DNA of 64,000 nucleotides from Diphasiastrum complanatum (Eukaryota; Streptophyta; Lycopodiopsida; Lycopodiales; Lycopodiaceae), in NCBI GenBank assembly GCA_029204225.1, contig CM055100.1, forward strand, positions 27,788,649 to 27,852,648, in the 5' to 3' direction. Under the pieces are notes generated by a model. That model had not been told where the DNA came from and ran no database searches. It saw nothing but the letters and a program-made list of their open reading frames with translations. The stretch's first letter is position 1, and every line of letters starts with the position of its first letter. A program made the translations under genes and the position numbers. Shown here in pieces: positions 11,931 through 24,006 of this stretch.

Positions 11931-13581
11931 CTAGTACAAGAGGTTTTGTTGAAATTGATAGGGTTAATCCAAATCAATGCCAAAATTAGCAGTTTTTTGG
12001 AAACTAGTCAAATTTTGTGTAGCGAGTTGGATTTGATAGCTATCCTCAAAAATTTTGGTCCAGATCTTGTTGTGGGCTGTAGGAACCCTTTTCACACGTG
12101 TGAGGCCGTACAGCTCCAGTTTTGACTGAGAAATTTTAGAAATTTCTAGAATTTGACTCACATACCCAATTTGAGTGATTTTTGGTGCAAAATCAAGCAT
12201 TTTCTATAGTAAATTTAATCCTTTGATTAGTTCTTGGATTAGATCAGCCAAAAAATAATTGAAACTTGAAATAATTGATGTTCTCTGATTTTTTGAGTGT
12301 ATGTTGAAGTTAAGAGAGATTTTGCTAAAAATCATAGATTAAGGAGTGATATGCAAAGTGAGAGGATGAAATCCATTGTACCATCACTCTAGATTTGTTC
12401 AAGAGTGATAGGGTCAAGTTTAGAAGCATCAATCTGCTAGAAAACATCCTTGGATCTCTCCTCCAAGTGAAACCTTTGAGAGTTTCTAGTGCATATAGAG
12501 CATCTATGCAAATCTTTTGTAGAATTTGACATAGATTGGCTTCAATTGAGAGTTCTAAAAAAGAGATTGAGATCCAAGTCACATTGCTCAACCCTACTCA
12601 ATTTGTTTGAGTGATTGTAAGGTTTGAAAAGAGTCATTAAGGTCTATGGCAAATGTGTAGAGAGAGATCCAATTTTCTAAGAGCTCCTTTCTTTGTAGAG
12701 GGCAAGATCTAGAAGCTCATTATGTGTTGTTATTGGTGAAGAATTTGTCTTCTCCTATGTGATCAAATCTTTCTAAGTGGCATTAGCTCTTTGAAGCACA
12801 ATATCTTAGTGAGAAAAATCACCACTTTTGATTTTGAATTTCATTCCAAGTCTCTAAAGGTAGAGTAATTGGTAGAATCCAATAGGGGTGATTGAATCAA
12901 TTTATTGAGCAAAAATTGACATAGTATGTATGAAGTTCAAATTAGTTCTATTCAACTTTCTTTGTGAGAGTGTGAGGGTCAATTTGAGATCCCATTGGAT
13001 GTCTAGAATGAGGAGGAGTCCATATTTGAGTATTCATGCATGGTTGAGATCTTTGTGAATCTCTAGTTGTCTAATTTTTTAAGCTTTGTGAAAAATTGAT
13101 GGTATAGTTTGTTGTCAAATCAAATCAAATTCATTCTAAATCTCAAGTGTGAGATTATTTGGGTCAAGAGTGAGTCCAAAAGAAGTGATTAAGTTTGATT
13201 TTCATGTATTTGAAACAAAACCCATCTTTTGTTCAAGAATCTCAAGTGTTGAGAGAACTAGTCAATTGAAAAGGAAAATCTAGGTGTCAAATCTTTTTCA
13301 TATCCATTTCAGCTTTCAAAAGAAAGAGTCATTGGTATTTGATGAGTCCAATAGGATATTGGATCTGATTTCTTTAGTGATTTGATTCAAAGATTGTGTG
13401 CTTTTGTCTTAGTGATCAAATCAAAGTTTCCAAGTGACTAGTCATTACTGTGAAAAATTGATTCTTAGGTTTGAGAGCTAGATCTTTTGTAGATCCTTCT
13501 AGATTGTTGAAGATGTTCAAATCTAGTCTCTTGAAAGTCACAAATTACATTTGTAGAATCATATCAGAGGTTTTTATTCAC
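11931..13581 (+). other. N1 leader, non-coding
   Basis: About 1.65 kb without a convincing frame. Short resemblance to the leader of the element at 38479-39108 (TTCTATTCAA followed by GAGAGTGTGAGGG) suggests related copia families. Confidence 0.6.
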
Positions 13582-14604
13582 ATGGCATCAATAGGTGGCA
13601 TCCTATTGAAGGAAAGAAAGGATCGTGAGTGCAACCTTTGTGGCAAGGGAGGATATTTTTTCTCAAGATGCTACAAAAAGAAGACCAGTCCATCCAAGGA
13701 GAACCAAAGCAAGGGGGCCGATGTGAAGGATGGACCTTCAAGTTCAAAATTCAAATACAAGAAGGACAAGTCCAAGGAAAGATGTTTCCTTTGTGGAAAG
13801 GTGAATGAGGTTTGGAGTCTCACAAGGACTTGCAAGATTTGTCTTCAAGAGTCCATCACAACACATGTCAAATCTTTTGAAATTTTTCATTTGGAAGTGC
13901 ATTGTTTGGTTCAAGGGAAAGAGGAGCATATCTCATGTGGTATACATCACATACTTATTTCTCTTATGTCATTTGATAAATCAACTTGCTTTAGTGAGAT
14001 CATTGCATCTCAAAATTGGAGTAAAACCATACTAGTTGAGTATGAAGTCTCTCTTGAGAACATAGGTGATGTTCTTAAAAGGTTGAAATTGATTTTAAAT
14101 CAATTAGAAAGCAAATGGTTATTTCATCAAATGTATGCTCTTGAGTCATGCAAGAGCAAAAGTGATTTGTTCACTCATAGTTTGAAAATTTGTATTGAGG
14201 CAAATTGTAAACTCTTTATGAGAGTAAGTGAATCATCTTCTAAAGACACTTATCTCCATAATGAAGTATTTAGCCTCATTGGATCAGAGATTAGCATGGT
14301 AAACAAGCATGAAGATATGATGCAAACACTTTGTTATTATAGCATGCATAGTCTTGCCAATTTGGATGAGTCTAATTCTCTAGATCGTGGTAACATGATG
14401 TTAGATCTTTGTGATCCTAATAAATCAAGAAGAAATATTTATTTTCTCATGAAGGAGCATGCACATGAAGAAGGATCAAGCCTCAAAGTCAAGCATCTAC
14501 ATGAAATTTGGAAGGAATCAATTTTGGAGGTGCTAGGATGGTGCAAAGCTCTCAAGCTCATCAAAGATGTCAACATCAAAGAAGCACTATCATGGATATG
14601 GTGA
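13582..14604 (+). CDS. N1 single ORF: gag remnant plus unknown domain
   Basis: From the ATG at 13582 the frame gives about 340 residues. It starts MASIGGILL, like the gag start MGSIGAFLL at 39109, then jumps directly to a knuckle CNLCGKGGYFFSRC, which fits C-X2-C-X4-H-X4-C except that His is Tyr. A Lys/Ser-rich linker and a second, irregular Cys cluster (CFLCGKVNEVWSLTRTC) follow. The last ~260 residues, rich in Leu, Ser and Cys, match no family I recognise; they might be captured sequence or a drifted gag-pol remnant. The frame can extend upstream to 13471 but without an ATG. That it stays open in a pol-less element argues for some selection or recent origin; function unknown. Confidence 0.55.
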   Translation: MASIGGILLKERKDRECNLCGKGGYFFSRCYKKKTSPSKENQSKGADVKDGPSSSKFKYKKDKSKERCFLCGKVNEVWSLTRTCKICLQESITTHVKSFEIFHLEVHCLVQGKEEHISCGIHHILISLMSFDKSTCFSEIIASQNWSKTILVEYEVSLENIGDVLKRLKLILNQLESKWLFHQMYALESCKSKSDLFTHSLKICIEANCKLFMRVSESSSKDTYLHNEVFSLIGSEISMVNKHEDMMQTLCYYSMHSLANLDESNSLDRGNMMLDLCDPNKSRRNIYFLMKEHAHEEGSSLKVKHLHEIWKESILEVLGWCKALKLIKDVNIKEALSWIW

Positions 14605-14721
14605 TTTCAGATCAACATCAAGCTCATTGGCTGATCTTCACAGCTTTTGAAGCAGCAAAGACCAATTCAGCCCATGGAGTCAAGTTCAAGATCATCACGT
14701 TTTCCATCAAGCTAGACTTTT

Positions 14722-14730
14722 GAGGAGGAG
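14722..14730 (+). other. Polypurine tract of N1
   Basis: GAGGAGGAG directly abuts the 3' LTR start TGTGAAAAAT, the position where plus-strand DNA synthesis is primed. Confidence 0.8.
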
Positions 14731-15560
14731 TGTGAAAAATGCAAAAATAAGCTTGGTAGAGACCAAAAATCTTGTATATAGATAAACACACATGTGTGGA
14801 GCCTGTTCTCACGTGTGAAAATAGTGTACTTGTCATGTACCATAATCATATAGGTTGTACATATGATTTAATTCAAGTTCTAGTGGCTAAAAAGGCCAAA
14901 AACTAGTTTTCTAGACATATGACACATGGCATCAATCTATTGATTGCATGAGCCACATCCTTTGGTTAGGTGTCATATCCCATGTGTAGAGGACAGCTCA
15001 CATGTGTGGAATAATCTGAAGTAGGCAAATTTTGACTTCTAGAAGATTTCCAAGTAGATATCCATATAGAAGGAAAATGGACCAAAAGTGCTCAAAATAG
15101 AAGGTTTTGTCCAAGTGTCAGTTTTGCATGATGAATCATCATATGACAAAGCACCTTCACACATGTGGGATCATAGGGATGATCAGTACCACGAGCTCCC
15201 ACTTCTTGTATATATAGAGCCACATTTGGCCATAATCAATGTGAGACACCAATCTTGGATTTGGAAGCAATTTTGGGTGATTCTCTCCATTTGTCTACAT
15301 TTGTTTTGATTGTTTTGAGGTTCTATCAATGTGTACTTGATTTTCAGGTTGGAGTCCGTACTCAGACAGTGTTTCACACGTGTGAAACTAGAAAGTACAC
15401 TTACCTTCAATTAATGATTGTTCTTGTTAGGATTTTGTGTCTAGAATTGATCTAGATTGATCTTAATTTGAAGTAGATTGATAGATCAAGTAATCTGACA
15501 ACCAATCCCTCTTGGATCAGATTAGGATCCACTCTTGGTCCTTTTTGTACTTTTTTCACA
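14731..15560 (+). repeat. 3' LTR of N1
   Basis: This 830-bp LTR matches 11087-11918 with about fifteen substitutions counted by eye and a 2-bp indel near its end. It is followed at once by the ACAAG target duplication. Confidence 0.93.
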
Positions 15561-15565
15561 ACAAG

Positions 15566-16320
15566 GACACAGAAGAGCCTGCGAGAGTTAGTTTGAATTA
15601 TTGATTGTTCTGTGAGGCAAAAAGTGATCACGAACCCTCGAAGACAACAATAACTCTCACACCACTGGGAAAGAGCCTTCGCAAGATTGATATTAGTTAG
15701 ATATCTTGACTCAAATCCAGCTACTTTTAAAAGGGCGAGAGTTATTTCCTGGTATATTGCAATAAATTTGGTTTTTTGACTGAAAAATAGTATAAAAAAC
15801 CCTCGCAAGACCAACCCTCGCGCTGAGTAACCTTCGCAAATAGGATCAATAGAAAGATCTACCTCAGAGCTGTCTACTGTGAAAATCTCAAGCCAATCAG
15901 AGCTAGGATCATAGAGATACTTGGAAAAAACCATAAAAAATAGGCTAAAATCACATTTTTAGCCAACTGAACTGATCAACAAATCTAGGTTGCAATCACA
16001 ACATCCATCAAGATCTAACAACTCTGGACTGAATCAAATGAAGGAACCTCAGATCAAGACAATCAGTACCCTCCACATCAGCCACCATTCATCCATCACT
16101 CTTCTATCCCATCACTATTCCATCTTCTATCTCCGTCTCTATTAGATAAATTCATTTCTATTTCTATTTTTATTTTCATCCGTACTGACCCATCTTTTAT
16201 TGATTCTTTTTTTTTTTTCTTCTACTGCAAAAAAAAAAAAAAATCAAAACACCAGCATTATTGTGCGGACCTTGAAGCAATCCACCAACCAGCTACTTTG
16301 CAACATTCTAGTGCTAAGCT
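15566..16320 (+). other. G2 leader, continued
   Basis: Non-coding leader resuming after N1. Motifs like CCTGCGAGAGTTAG, CCCTCGCAAG and CCTTCGCAA recur, as they do at 54360-54960, showing that both stretches belong to one gypsy family. Poly-T and poly-A tracts lie near 16210-16240. Confidence 0.65.
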
Positions 16321-16988
16321 ATGGAGACCGCCATTGCAGGATTATCTAGACTAAAGAAATTCTCTGATGAAACTATTTGAGACTACACCCGTCGGATCTT
16401 CCATCCAGTGAAGAGTTTCCCGATTTTTGAACATATCATCTTGGCAAAATACTATGCCAGACTGTCCAAATAGATCAAATCTGGTATGGTAGAATTAGCA
16501 TCCTATGCATCACTTGCACACCTCTGTAAGGATGCTGCCATGATGGAAATCTCACACGGGATGAAATATTTTTCCTATCGCTCTGATGAATCATCAGATG
16601 AGAAATCAGAGGAACAAGAGTCAACAACGAGCGATGAATGGAACCCTATCCAAGGCAACTAAGTGGAGCAGAGTCAAGCAGATCAAGTGTAGCAGAAGAC
16701 CAAGAACCTTGCACTTCAAGCTGTCATCAAGCTTATGCTCGCTCAATTAAGCTTCTTGAGAAGGGCAAATGTACCTTATGCTTTGGAGATCATCCAAGTA
16801 CAAGGTGTCCAATCAAGAATTCGCACTTTTTACATGGACAAAATGCAAAGCAGCAAGTTCGTCGATGGCAAGATCCAACGGTTCAAAGATCACAAGTAGA
16901 ATCAAGCCGACAAGAAACTCCCCAAAAGGATGGATGTCGAATTGATCCATCTAAATCATGAGTTTCTTCAACAAATAGTGGCAAGTTG
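16321..16988 (+). pseudogene. G2 gag, first part
   Basis: Frames interrupted by stops show a gypsy gag C-terminal region: KKFSDET, DYTRRIFHPVKSFPIFEHIILAKYYARLSK, IKSGMVELASYASLAHLCKDAAMME. An acidic stretch (16590-16630) and a knuckle CTLCFGDHPSTRC (about 16778-16815) follow. The usual W-containing capsid start is not seen here. The frame is cut at 16988 by the insertion of N2. Confidence 0.65.
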
Positions 16989-17688
16989 TGTTGGAAAATG
17001 AGCTTCACTTTCCTTCATCCCTGGATACTTCCACATGGGACAAATCAGATCTCGCAAAGGTGGCCGCAAGTACAGTCTGTTCAAATGGAAGCAGACAACT
17101 GCCACTAATCAACGCTTAAGCGCAGCCCCTTTGTTACAAGACCAACTTAAAAGAAAGTGTATAAAAAATATATTTTTTCTCTGCCAATAGACAGAAGTAG
17201 AGAGATAGGAAAAATTGATAGCGTAGAATAGAGTAGAACAATTTTTGCAATTAGATATGCGGCAGACTGTAAACTCTATGTTAAGAAGTTTTTCATAAAG
17301 CAATAGATCATTTTCTATCAGTTTTGCACTGTGTATGCATGAATACAAGTATTATTTATGTGAACATTGTTGCTCCGATGAATGAATCATATTGTCTCCT
17401 CAATCAGTACATAGCTATAGGGTTGCAAAAACTAAAGAAGAAGTATCAAAAACTAACTGGTGTTTTTTTTTTTGCACTTTTTGTATTTTTCGCAGTTTCT
17501 CTCTTCGGGATTTTTGCATTTTTCCTAGTAGCGCTAAAATGTGCTTAAGTGCGTAGAATTCATGTAGTTTCGCATATTTCATATTTTTCGCCTTCTGGAA
17601 AAACATGACAATTGTAGAATAATGCATGCTTCCGCATCCTTAAATTTGTTAGTTGCAGTTGAGGCAGGAACAAGTAGTTCACTTTGCA
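16989..17688 (+). repeat. 5' LTR of N2
   Basis: About 700 bp, with repeated TTTTTCGCATTTT-type stretches in its last third, matching 20326-21021. The exact end is uncertain by a few bases (CTTTGCA here, CTTCA in the other copy). No tRNA-Met primer site follows. Confidence 0.8.
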
Positions 17689-17740
17689 AACTAGAATTAA
17701 GGACAAAATAGCAACGAACCTACAACAGAAGGTTGTAAGC

Positions 17741-18517
17741 ATGTTCAATGGCAGCAACTATGTTGTCTGAAAACACAAAATGAAGATGCTACTCAGAGGA
17801 GAAGGCCTATGGAGCGTAGTGGATGGTACTGAAGTAATACCACAACAGAATCCAGCTGAATGGAGAAAGAAGAATGATAGAGCAATGGCTCTAATCACTC
17901 TGTCACTTGCAGAAGACATCATGATGACCATCGTGGATTGCGAGACCAGCTACGAAATGTGGGAAAGGCTACAAGCCAAACATGAGCGCATGACAAGTGC
18001 AGAGATCTTACATCTCAACAATCAGCTTTTGAACATGAACTGGGACGTCAATAATCTAGACAAGCATGCAGGGAAGATGAAATCAATCTTTGGTCAACTG
18101 GCAGCTACAGATCAGAATCATGTGATTCCACTGGAGCAGCAGTTCTTACACTTCATAAGAACTCTACCATCTACTTACTATAGTCTGAGGTCAATACTCA
18201 TAAGGATGCCTAACATGACGTTCAACGATGTTGTTAAGGCTGTAAAGGACGAAGTCATCATGAGAGATCATACAGACTCTCAAGACAGTGAGGACCAAGC
18301 ATCCATTGTTAGGCCAAATCTCTCGCATGTCAGAGTGTTTTGTTGTAGGGCATACATGCACGTGCCTCAAAAAAAGAGGTCCAAGCTTGATGAAAAATCA
18401 AGACCCATGATATTGGTGGGATATGCAATCAATTCACCTGGATACAACCTATATGATCCTGAAACCAATAAGGTGCAAGTAAGTAGAGATGTCAAATTTG
18501 ATGAACAAACGTTCTAG
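17741..18517 (+). pseudogene. N2 gag fused in frame to integrase C-terminus
   Basis: The gag start MFNGSNYVV is followed by a TGA at 17768 where copia gags have the Trp of NYxxW; the frame then stays open to 18517. Residues after the stop match UBN2/copia gag: GLWSVVDG, EWRKKNDRAMALITLSL, TSYEMWERLQAKH, LNNQLLNM. At about 18308 it switches without a frame change to integrase tail sequence: HVRVFCCRAYMHVP, RPMILVGY and NPGYNLYDPETNKV-like. Knuckle, protease and integrase core are therefore deleted. The junction in frame is notable; the early stop makes it a pseudogene. Confidence 0.75.
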
Positions 18518-18774
18518 GAACATGCAGACCAGACTGGTTATCAGTTCTTTGATATGACTCCTTACATCTCTGACTGGGCTTAAGAGGGAGATCATACTTC
18601 TATAAAGTTGGATGATCGAGAAGATCAACAAGCAGTTGTGCAACAGGAGCTGCAGACCCCACAACAACCAGTACAAGCTAAATAGCGGAAAAGTCTTGCT
18701 AAGCCAAGACGCTCTACCAGAATTCGATAGAAAGCTATCAAGAAAACTACAGCAAACAACTACGATAAAAATCG

Positions 18775-20301
18775 ATGTCTGATGACAACAGAACCCGAAA
18801 CTTACTTAGAAGCTATTACAAGTCAAGAATCACAAGAATGGGAGAAGACAATGTAGGAGGAAATCGACTCAATGCACAAGAATGAAACATGGACACTGGA
18901 GCAACCACCTAAAAGAAGGAAAATTGTGGACTGCAAATGGGTCTACAAATTAAAGTTGAAACTTGATGGAAGTGTTGAGCGATACAAGGCTAGACTGGTA
19001 GCCAAAGGGTATTTTCAAAAATATGGAGTAGACTACCAAGAAACATTTTCTTCTATGGTATAACAGTCTACTATCTGTCTCCTATTTGCTTCAGCATTTA
19101 AAAATTCCTTAATAGTCCATCACATTGATATCAAGACTACATTCCTACATAGTTTTCTTGATGAAGAAATCTAAATGAGACAGCCAAAAGGCTTCCCTGA
19201 TCTATGCTACAAACTAGAGAAGTGCATTTATGGGTTGAAACAAGCCGCAAGAGCTTGGCACAAAAGAATGTCTGAGTTTTTGTCTCTATTGGTTTTAGAA
19301 GATTAATTTCAGATACTGATGTATTTGTTAAAACTGAGGGTAATACCTCTCTGATCTTAGCTGGTTTTGTTGATGACACTCTAATCTTTGGTAATAACTT
19401 AGAGATGATACAAGAAACCAAACAGCGGATAGGCCAAGAGTTTGAAATTACAGACCTTAGAGAAGCTAAGAAATTTCTAGGAATAGAAATTGCTAGAAAT
19501 AAAGTAACTAGCAATATAAAATTTTCTCAACAAAGTTACGCCTATAAAATTCTTACAGACTATGCAATGCTAGAATGCAAAGGGAAAGAAACTCCTATGG
19601 CATTAGGAGCAAAACTATCAAAAGAAGACTGTCCAAAGACTGAGCAGGAAGAGTTCGAAATGAGTAATACACCCTTTCGAAATCTGATCGGAGCTCTAAT
19701 GTATCTAACTATATGTACTTGGCCAGCTTGGCATTTCCTATTTATGCTTTAGCACAATTGTCTAACAATCTAGGAAGGCACCATTGGGAGCTAGCAAAGA
19801 GAATCTTACGATATCTCAAACACACCACGAACTTTGGCATTATGTATTCAAAGCCAGATGAATCTATTTTGAGGGCATACAGCGATGCTACCTAGGCAAG
19901 TTCGAGGGATGACAACAGATTTGTCACTGGCAGATGCTTCATGATATGTGGAGGGCTAGTAAGCTGGGTTTGCAAAAAGAAAACTCTTGTCACGCAATCC
20001 ACATGCGAAGTTGAATATGTAGCTGCTTCAAAGAATGTTGAATGAGCTAGGAGAGCAACAAGCAGAACTTACTACCATATATATGGATAGTACTAGCGCA
20101 ATCTTAATGACTCAAGATCTTGTCTTCCATTCCAGGACAAAGCATATTCAACTCAAGTACCAACATATCAAAGATCTTGTGCAGAAACAGAAAATTCAGA
20201 TTGAGTTTGTGAAGACCGCAAAAATGACAACAGACCTTCTGACCAAGCCCCTTACAAAACAACTGTTCAAAAAACACAGGAAAAACATGGGAGTTGCCTG
20301 A
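18775..20301 (+). pseudogene. N2 reverse transcriptase and RNase H, broken
   Basis: Copia RT motifs run on in several frames: [29 protein letters not shown] (18870-19020), [19 protein letters not shown] (about 19235), a damaged catalytic region near 19365 reading VDDTLI-like, then FEITDLREAKKFLGIEIARN. RNase H follows with LRYLKHTTNFGIMY, YSDAT, TQSTCEVEYVAASK and HIQLKYQHIKDLV, ending MTTDLLTKPL (20240). Stops at several places and shifts near 19300 and 19710 disable it. Confidence 0.8.
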
Positions 20302-20325
20302 GGGAATCTTCAATTCAAGAGGGAG

Positions 20326-21021
20326 TGTTGGAAAATGAACTTCACTTTCCTTCATCCCTGGATACTTCCACGTGGAACGAATCAGATCTCGCAAAGGCGG
20401 TCGCAAGTACAGTCTATTCAAATGGAAGCAGACAACTGCAACTAATTAGCGCTTAAGTGCAACCCCTTTGTTACAAGACCAACTTAAAAAAAATGTATGA
20501 AAGAATATATATTTTCTCTGCCAACGGACAAAAGTAGAGAGATAGGAAAAAAATAATAGTGCAAAATATAGTAGAATAGTTTTTGCAGTTAGATATGCAA
20601 CAGACTATAAACTCTCCTTTATGAAGTTTTTCATAAAGCAATAGATCATTTTCTATCAGTTTTGTGCTGTGTATGCATGAATACAAGTGTTATTTATGTG
20701 AACATTGTTGCTTTGATGAATGAATCATATTGTCTTCTCAATTAGTACATAGCTATAGGGTTGCAAAAACTAAAGGCAAAGTATCAGAAACTAACTAGTG
20801 TTTTTCAAACTTTTTTGCATTTTTCGCATTCTCTCTCTTCGGGATTTTCGCATTTTTCCTAGTAGAGCTAAAATGTGCTTAAGTGCGTAGAATTCACGTA
20901 GTTTCGCATTTTTTTGCATTTTTTGCCTTCTCGAAAAACATGCCAATTGCATAATCATGCATGCTTCCGCATCCTTAAATTTGTTAGCTACAATTGAGGC
21001 AGGAACGAGTAGTTCGCTTCA
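20326..21021 (+). repeat. 3' LTR of N2
   Basis: About 696 bp, matching 16989-17688, with clearly more differences than the N1 LTR pair shows, suggesting an older insertion than N1. Confidence 0.8.
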
Positions 21022-22367
21022 AGGTGAAAGTTTTGGTTATATCATCATGCATGACATCGAACTCAATGGAGGACCACAATCGCCTCCCAATATATTTTGT
21101 GAAAGATCCTAAGGGAAATCCATTACCAGTGTATGCCTATCAACTTAGGGGCAATGGTGCATTGCACTCAATAAGATGCTATGGATGCGGAGTCGTCGAG
21201 CCAAATGTCCACATCGAGGGGATCCATCAACATTCAAACCCTGTTGTGCACAATGTGGAGTTAATCATCCATGCCGAGATTGCCCGATGAGAAATTCACA
21301 ATTAGCTAAGAGGCATTTGACTTATGTAAACCGACATGCACCTGTGTTGATCAACCCACCTAATGATAAAATGCACTATAAACGAAAAATCCTAGTGCCA
21401 CCGGGTTATGAAACGAGTGAGGAAGAAGGCAATTCGACAAAAGTCCAAAGGCACACAGAGACGCCCACGGACAAAAGGACAACAACATCACAGAAAACAG
21501 AGCTGGTAGAGTCAATCAAGCCAATGATAGTTGGGGAAGTCAAAAAATTGGCAACCAAGGAATTTCGGCACATTATATCAGGACTCTTGGCGCACTCAAT
21601 GCCCAAATTTATTAGTGATGAATTACAACGGGAGCCTATATCAACAGAGCAACGAGAAGGCAGTTCAGCACAAGATCCAAGGGAAAGTGCAGTATGCAAC
21701 CTTCAAATGGGAAGTGCACTGACCAGGGGAAGACCAAAGCTGGTGATGGCCATTAACGAGCAAGATTCAACCAAAGTCTAATTGTTACACAATTCAACAG
21801 ACCCCCAAATCAATGAAAATTTGGGGTATATCCATTCTTCAAAGGCCAAATCCAGGGAATCCAAGCCCAAACAAGCCTCCAGTCCAGCAAGCACCAGCAC
21901 GTACAACGACAATACCTTGTCCTCAATTTGTGAGATTGACTACTAAGGAAAGTCTTCAGGTTATAGCCTACTTTGAATACCTGGATAGACAAGAGATTCA
22001 AGCAAGCATGTCATATCCACATATGAATTGGGGACGTCTAGGATAGTGGGACCAGTTGCGCCGACCTATGAGAATCCACAACAAGATTTATCTTGGGATA
22101 CTCTGATGGAATGCCTCGACTACCCAATTGTCAATGAACAAGGTTATCCGGAATGGCCACCAGAACATTGAAAATATGGCAAGTCCGAGTTCTTGCTGGT
22201 CATCATCATCAAATAAATCCTCAGGCTTTACGTAAGCGAATTCTATCCATGCTTTTCCTGAAGCATCCATGTCCCAGCAATAAACGAACCAACAACAATG
22301 CTCCTCCACGACAAATGCAGACATACTGCCAAGGGACCGACACTACCTTGGGCCGAGGACCCTGTTG
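21022..22367 (+). pseudogene. G2 gag-like region, second part
   Basis: After N2 the G2 body continues. One frame gives LPIYFVKDPKGNPLPVYAY and CYGCG, then a second frame (21176-21781, 201 residues) carries Cys/His clusters CPHRGDPSTFKPCCAQCG and CGVNHPCRDCP, a proline/threonine/lysine-rich middle and a helical VKKLATKEFRHII segment. The Cys clusters suggest nucleic-acid binding and a gag relation, but I do not recognise the family firmly. From 21782 to 22367 no coherent frame was found. No pol motif occurs before the 3' LTR. Confidence 0.5.
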
Positions 22368-22971
<604 letters not shown>

Positions 22972-23531
22972 TGTATTTGCTCCCTTGCAACACATCCAAC
23001 TTGGTTAGCAATAACACAAGCATATAGTTTGAACAACTTTCCTTGCCTTTTACCTTTTTCAATCAAGACATCCTTCCTTTTGATCATACAAGCATCTCCA
23101 TCAAACTCAACCTTGAGGCCTTTACTTAGCATTTGACTCACACTAAGCAAATTCTTGGTAATAGATGGAATAAACAAGACATCCTCCAAATGAACATTCT
23201 TATTTGACTTGGATTCATTAAGCTTCTTCAATGAATCCCAAGCATCCTTAGATGAAGTACACTTACCAGCTTCCTTGAGAAGCTCATTGGTGACATTCAT
23301 CTTGATAATGTGTAGAGCCCTTTTGGCCTTCTTATCATACCTCATTTGATCTTGTTGTGTTGTTGGTCTCTCCTCCAAACCTACAACAATATCCAAAACA
23401 TCATTCATTTCAAGAGGTGATTCCATCCTCACTTTCCACAATGAATAGTTACTTGAGGTAAGCCTATCATTGACTTCCAACATGACTCCCTTGAGGTTGC
23501 CATGTAGCAATGACCTGATTTTTTTTTTCAA
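22972..23531 (-). pseudogene. Copia A gag fused to protease-distal region
   Basis: The minus-strand frame is open across the whole stretch. It begins with the gag N-terminus LTSSNYSLWKVRMES, then EERPTTQQDQ, AKRALHIIKMNV and KDAWDSLKKL. At about 23210 it passes in frame to HLEDVLFIPSITKNLLSVSQM, the segment that follows the protease, then the GKLFKLYA stretch leading into the pre-integrase region. The middle of gag, the knuckle and the protease active site are missing. The frame ends where G2 inserted. Confidence 0.75.
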
Positions 23532-24006
23532 CCTGTTTCAATGCACAAAGCCCTCATTTGAACAACAACAAATGTTTTCAAAAGAAATCACAAAGATTTG
23601 AAAATATCTCACAAAGACTTCTGCCACTTCCTAAGATTGAAACACACTCAAATGAAGTAAAGCGACCTCACTATCTAGAGATCCAATCAAAATTAGGGTT
23701 TTGACAAGATCACAAAAAATTGACTATTCCAAATCTACATGCAAATGCTGAAAATTTGATATGCAATCTATTAGCCACCACTTAGGCTGATCCAATGATC
23801 CAAAAATTGGCCAAAATCCAGTATGTGAAATCAAATGTTTATGAACCTATATAGGGTTTTGATCTACAAAAGATCCAATCTACAAAAGCAAAAAGCTCAA
23901 TTTTGGTGTAGAATCCTCTCTAGCATGCTCTAGCCTTGATATTTTCACAAATCATTGATAGATATGATTTCCTCCTTCATAACCTGAAACAAAAGCTTTG
24001 ATAACA
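23532..24006 (-). other. Copia A leader with decayed primer site
   Basis: Non-coding leader between LTR and gag. The complement of 23995-24006 reads TGTTATCAAAGC, two changes from the TGGTATCAGAGC tRNA-Met site, and lies directly against the LTR end. Confidence 0.7.

Larger units (their letters stand above)
11087..15560 (+). mobile_element. Non-autonomous copia-like element N1, complete
   Basis: The 4474-bp element has LTRs at 11087-11918 and 14731-15560, both TGTGAAAAAT...TTTTCACA. ACAAG flanks both ends (11082-11086 and 15561-15565) as a 5-bp target duplication. The primer site TGGTATCAGAGC follows the 5' LTR at once and is the tRNA-Met type of copia elements; a GAGGAGGAG purine tract precedes the 3' LTR. 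The 2.8-kb interior encodes only one ORF, with no protease, integrase or RT, so movement would need enzymes in trans. By eye the LTRs differ at about fifteen positions plus a small indel (near 98 % identity), which suggests a fairly young insertion. Confidence 0.93.
16989..21021 (+). mobile_element. Copia deletion derivative N2, complete ends
   Basis: LTRs at 16989-17688 and 20326-21021 both start TGTTGGAAAATGA(G/A)CTTCAC and end with ...TTC-CA. The purine tract AAGAGGGAG precedes the 3' copy. Flanking 5-mers AGTTG (16984-16988) and AGGTG (21022-21026) could be a target duplication with one change. Between the LTRs lie a gag fused to the integrase C-terminus, then broken RT and RNase H. Integrase core, protease and knuckle are missing. 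The insertion lies in G2 gag. Confidence 0.8.
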
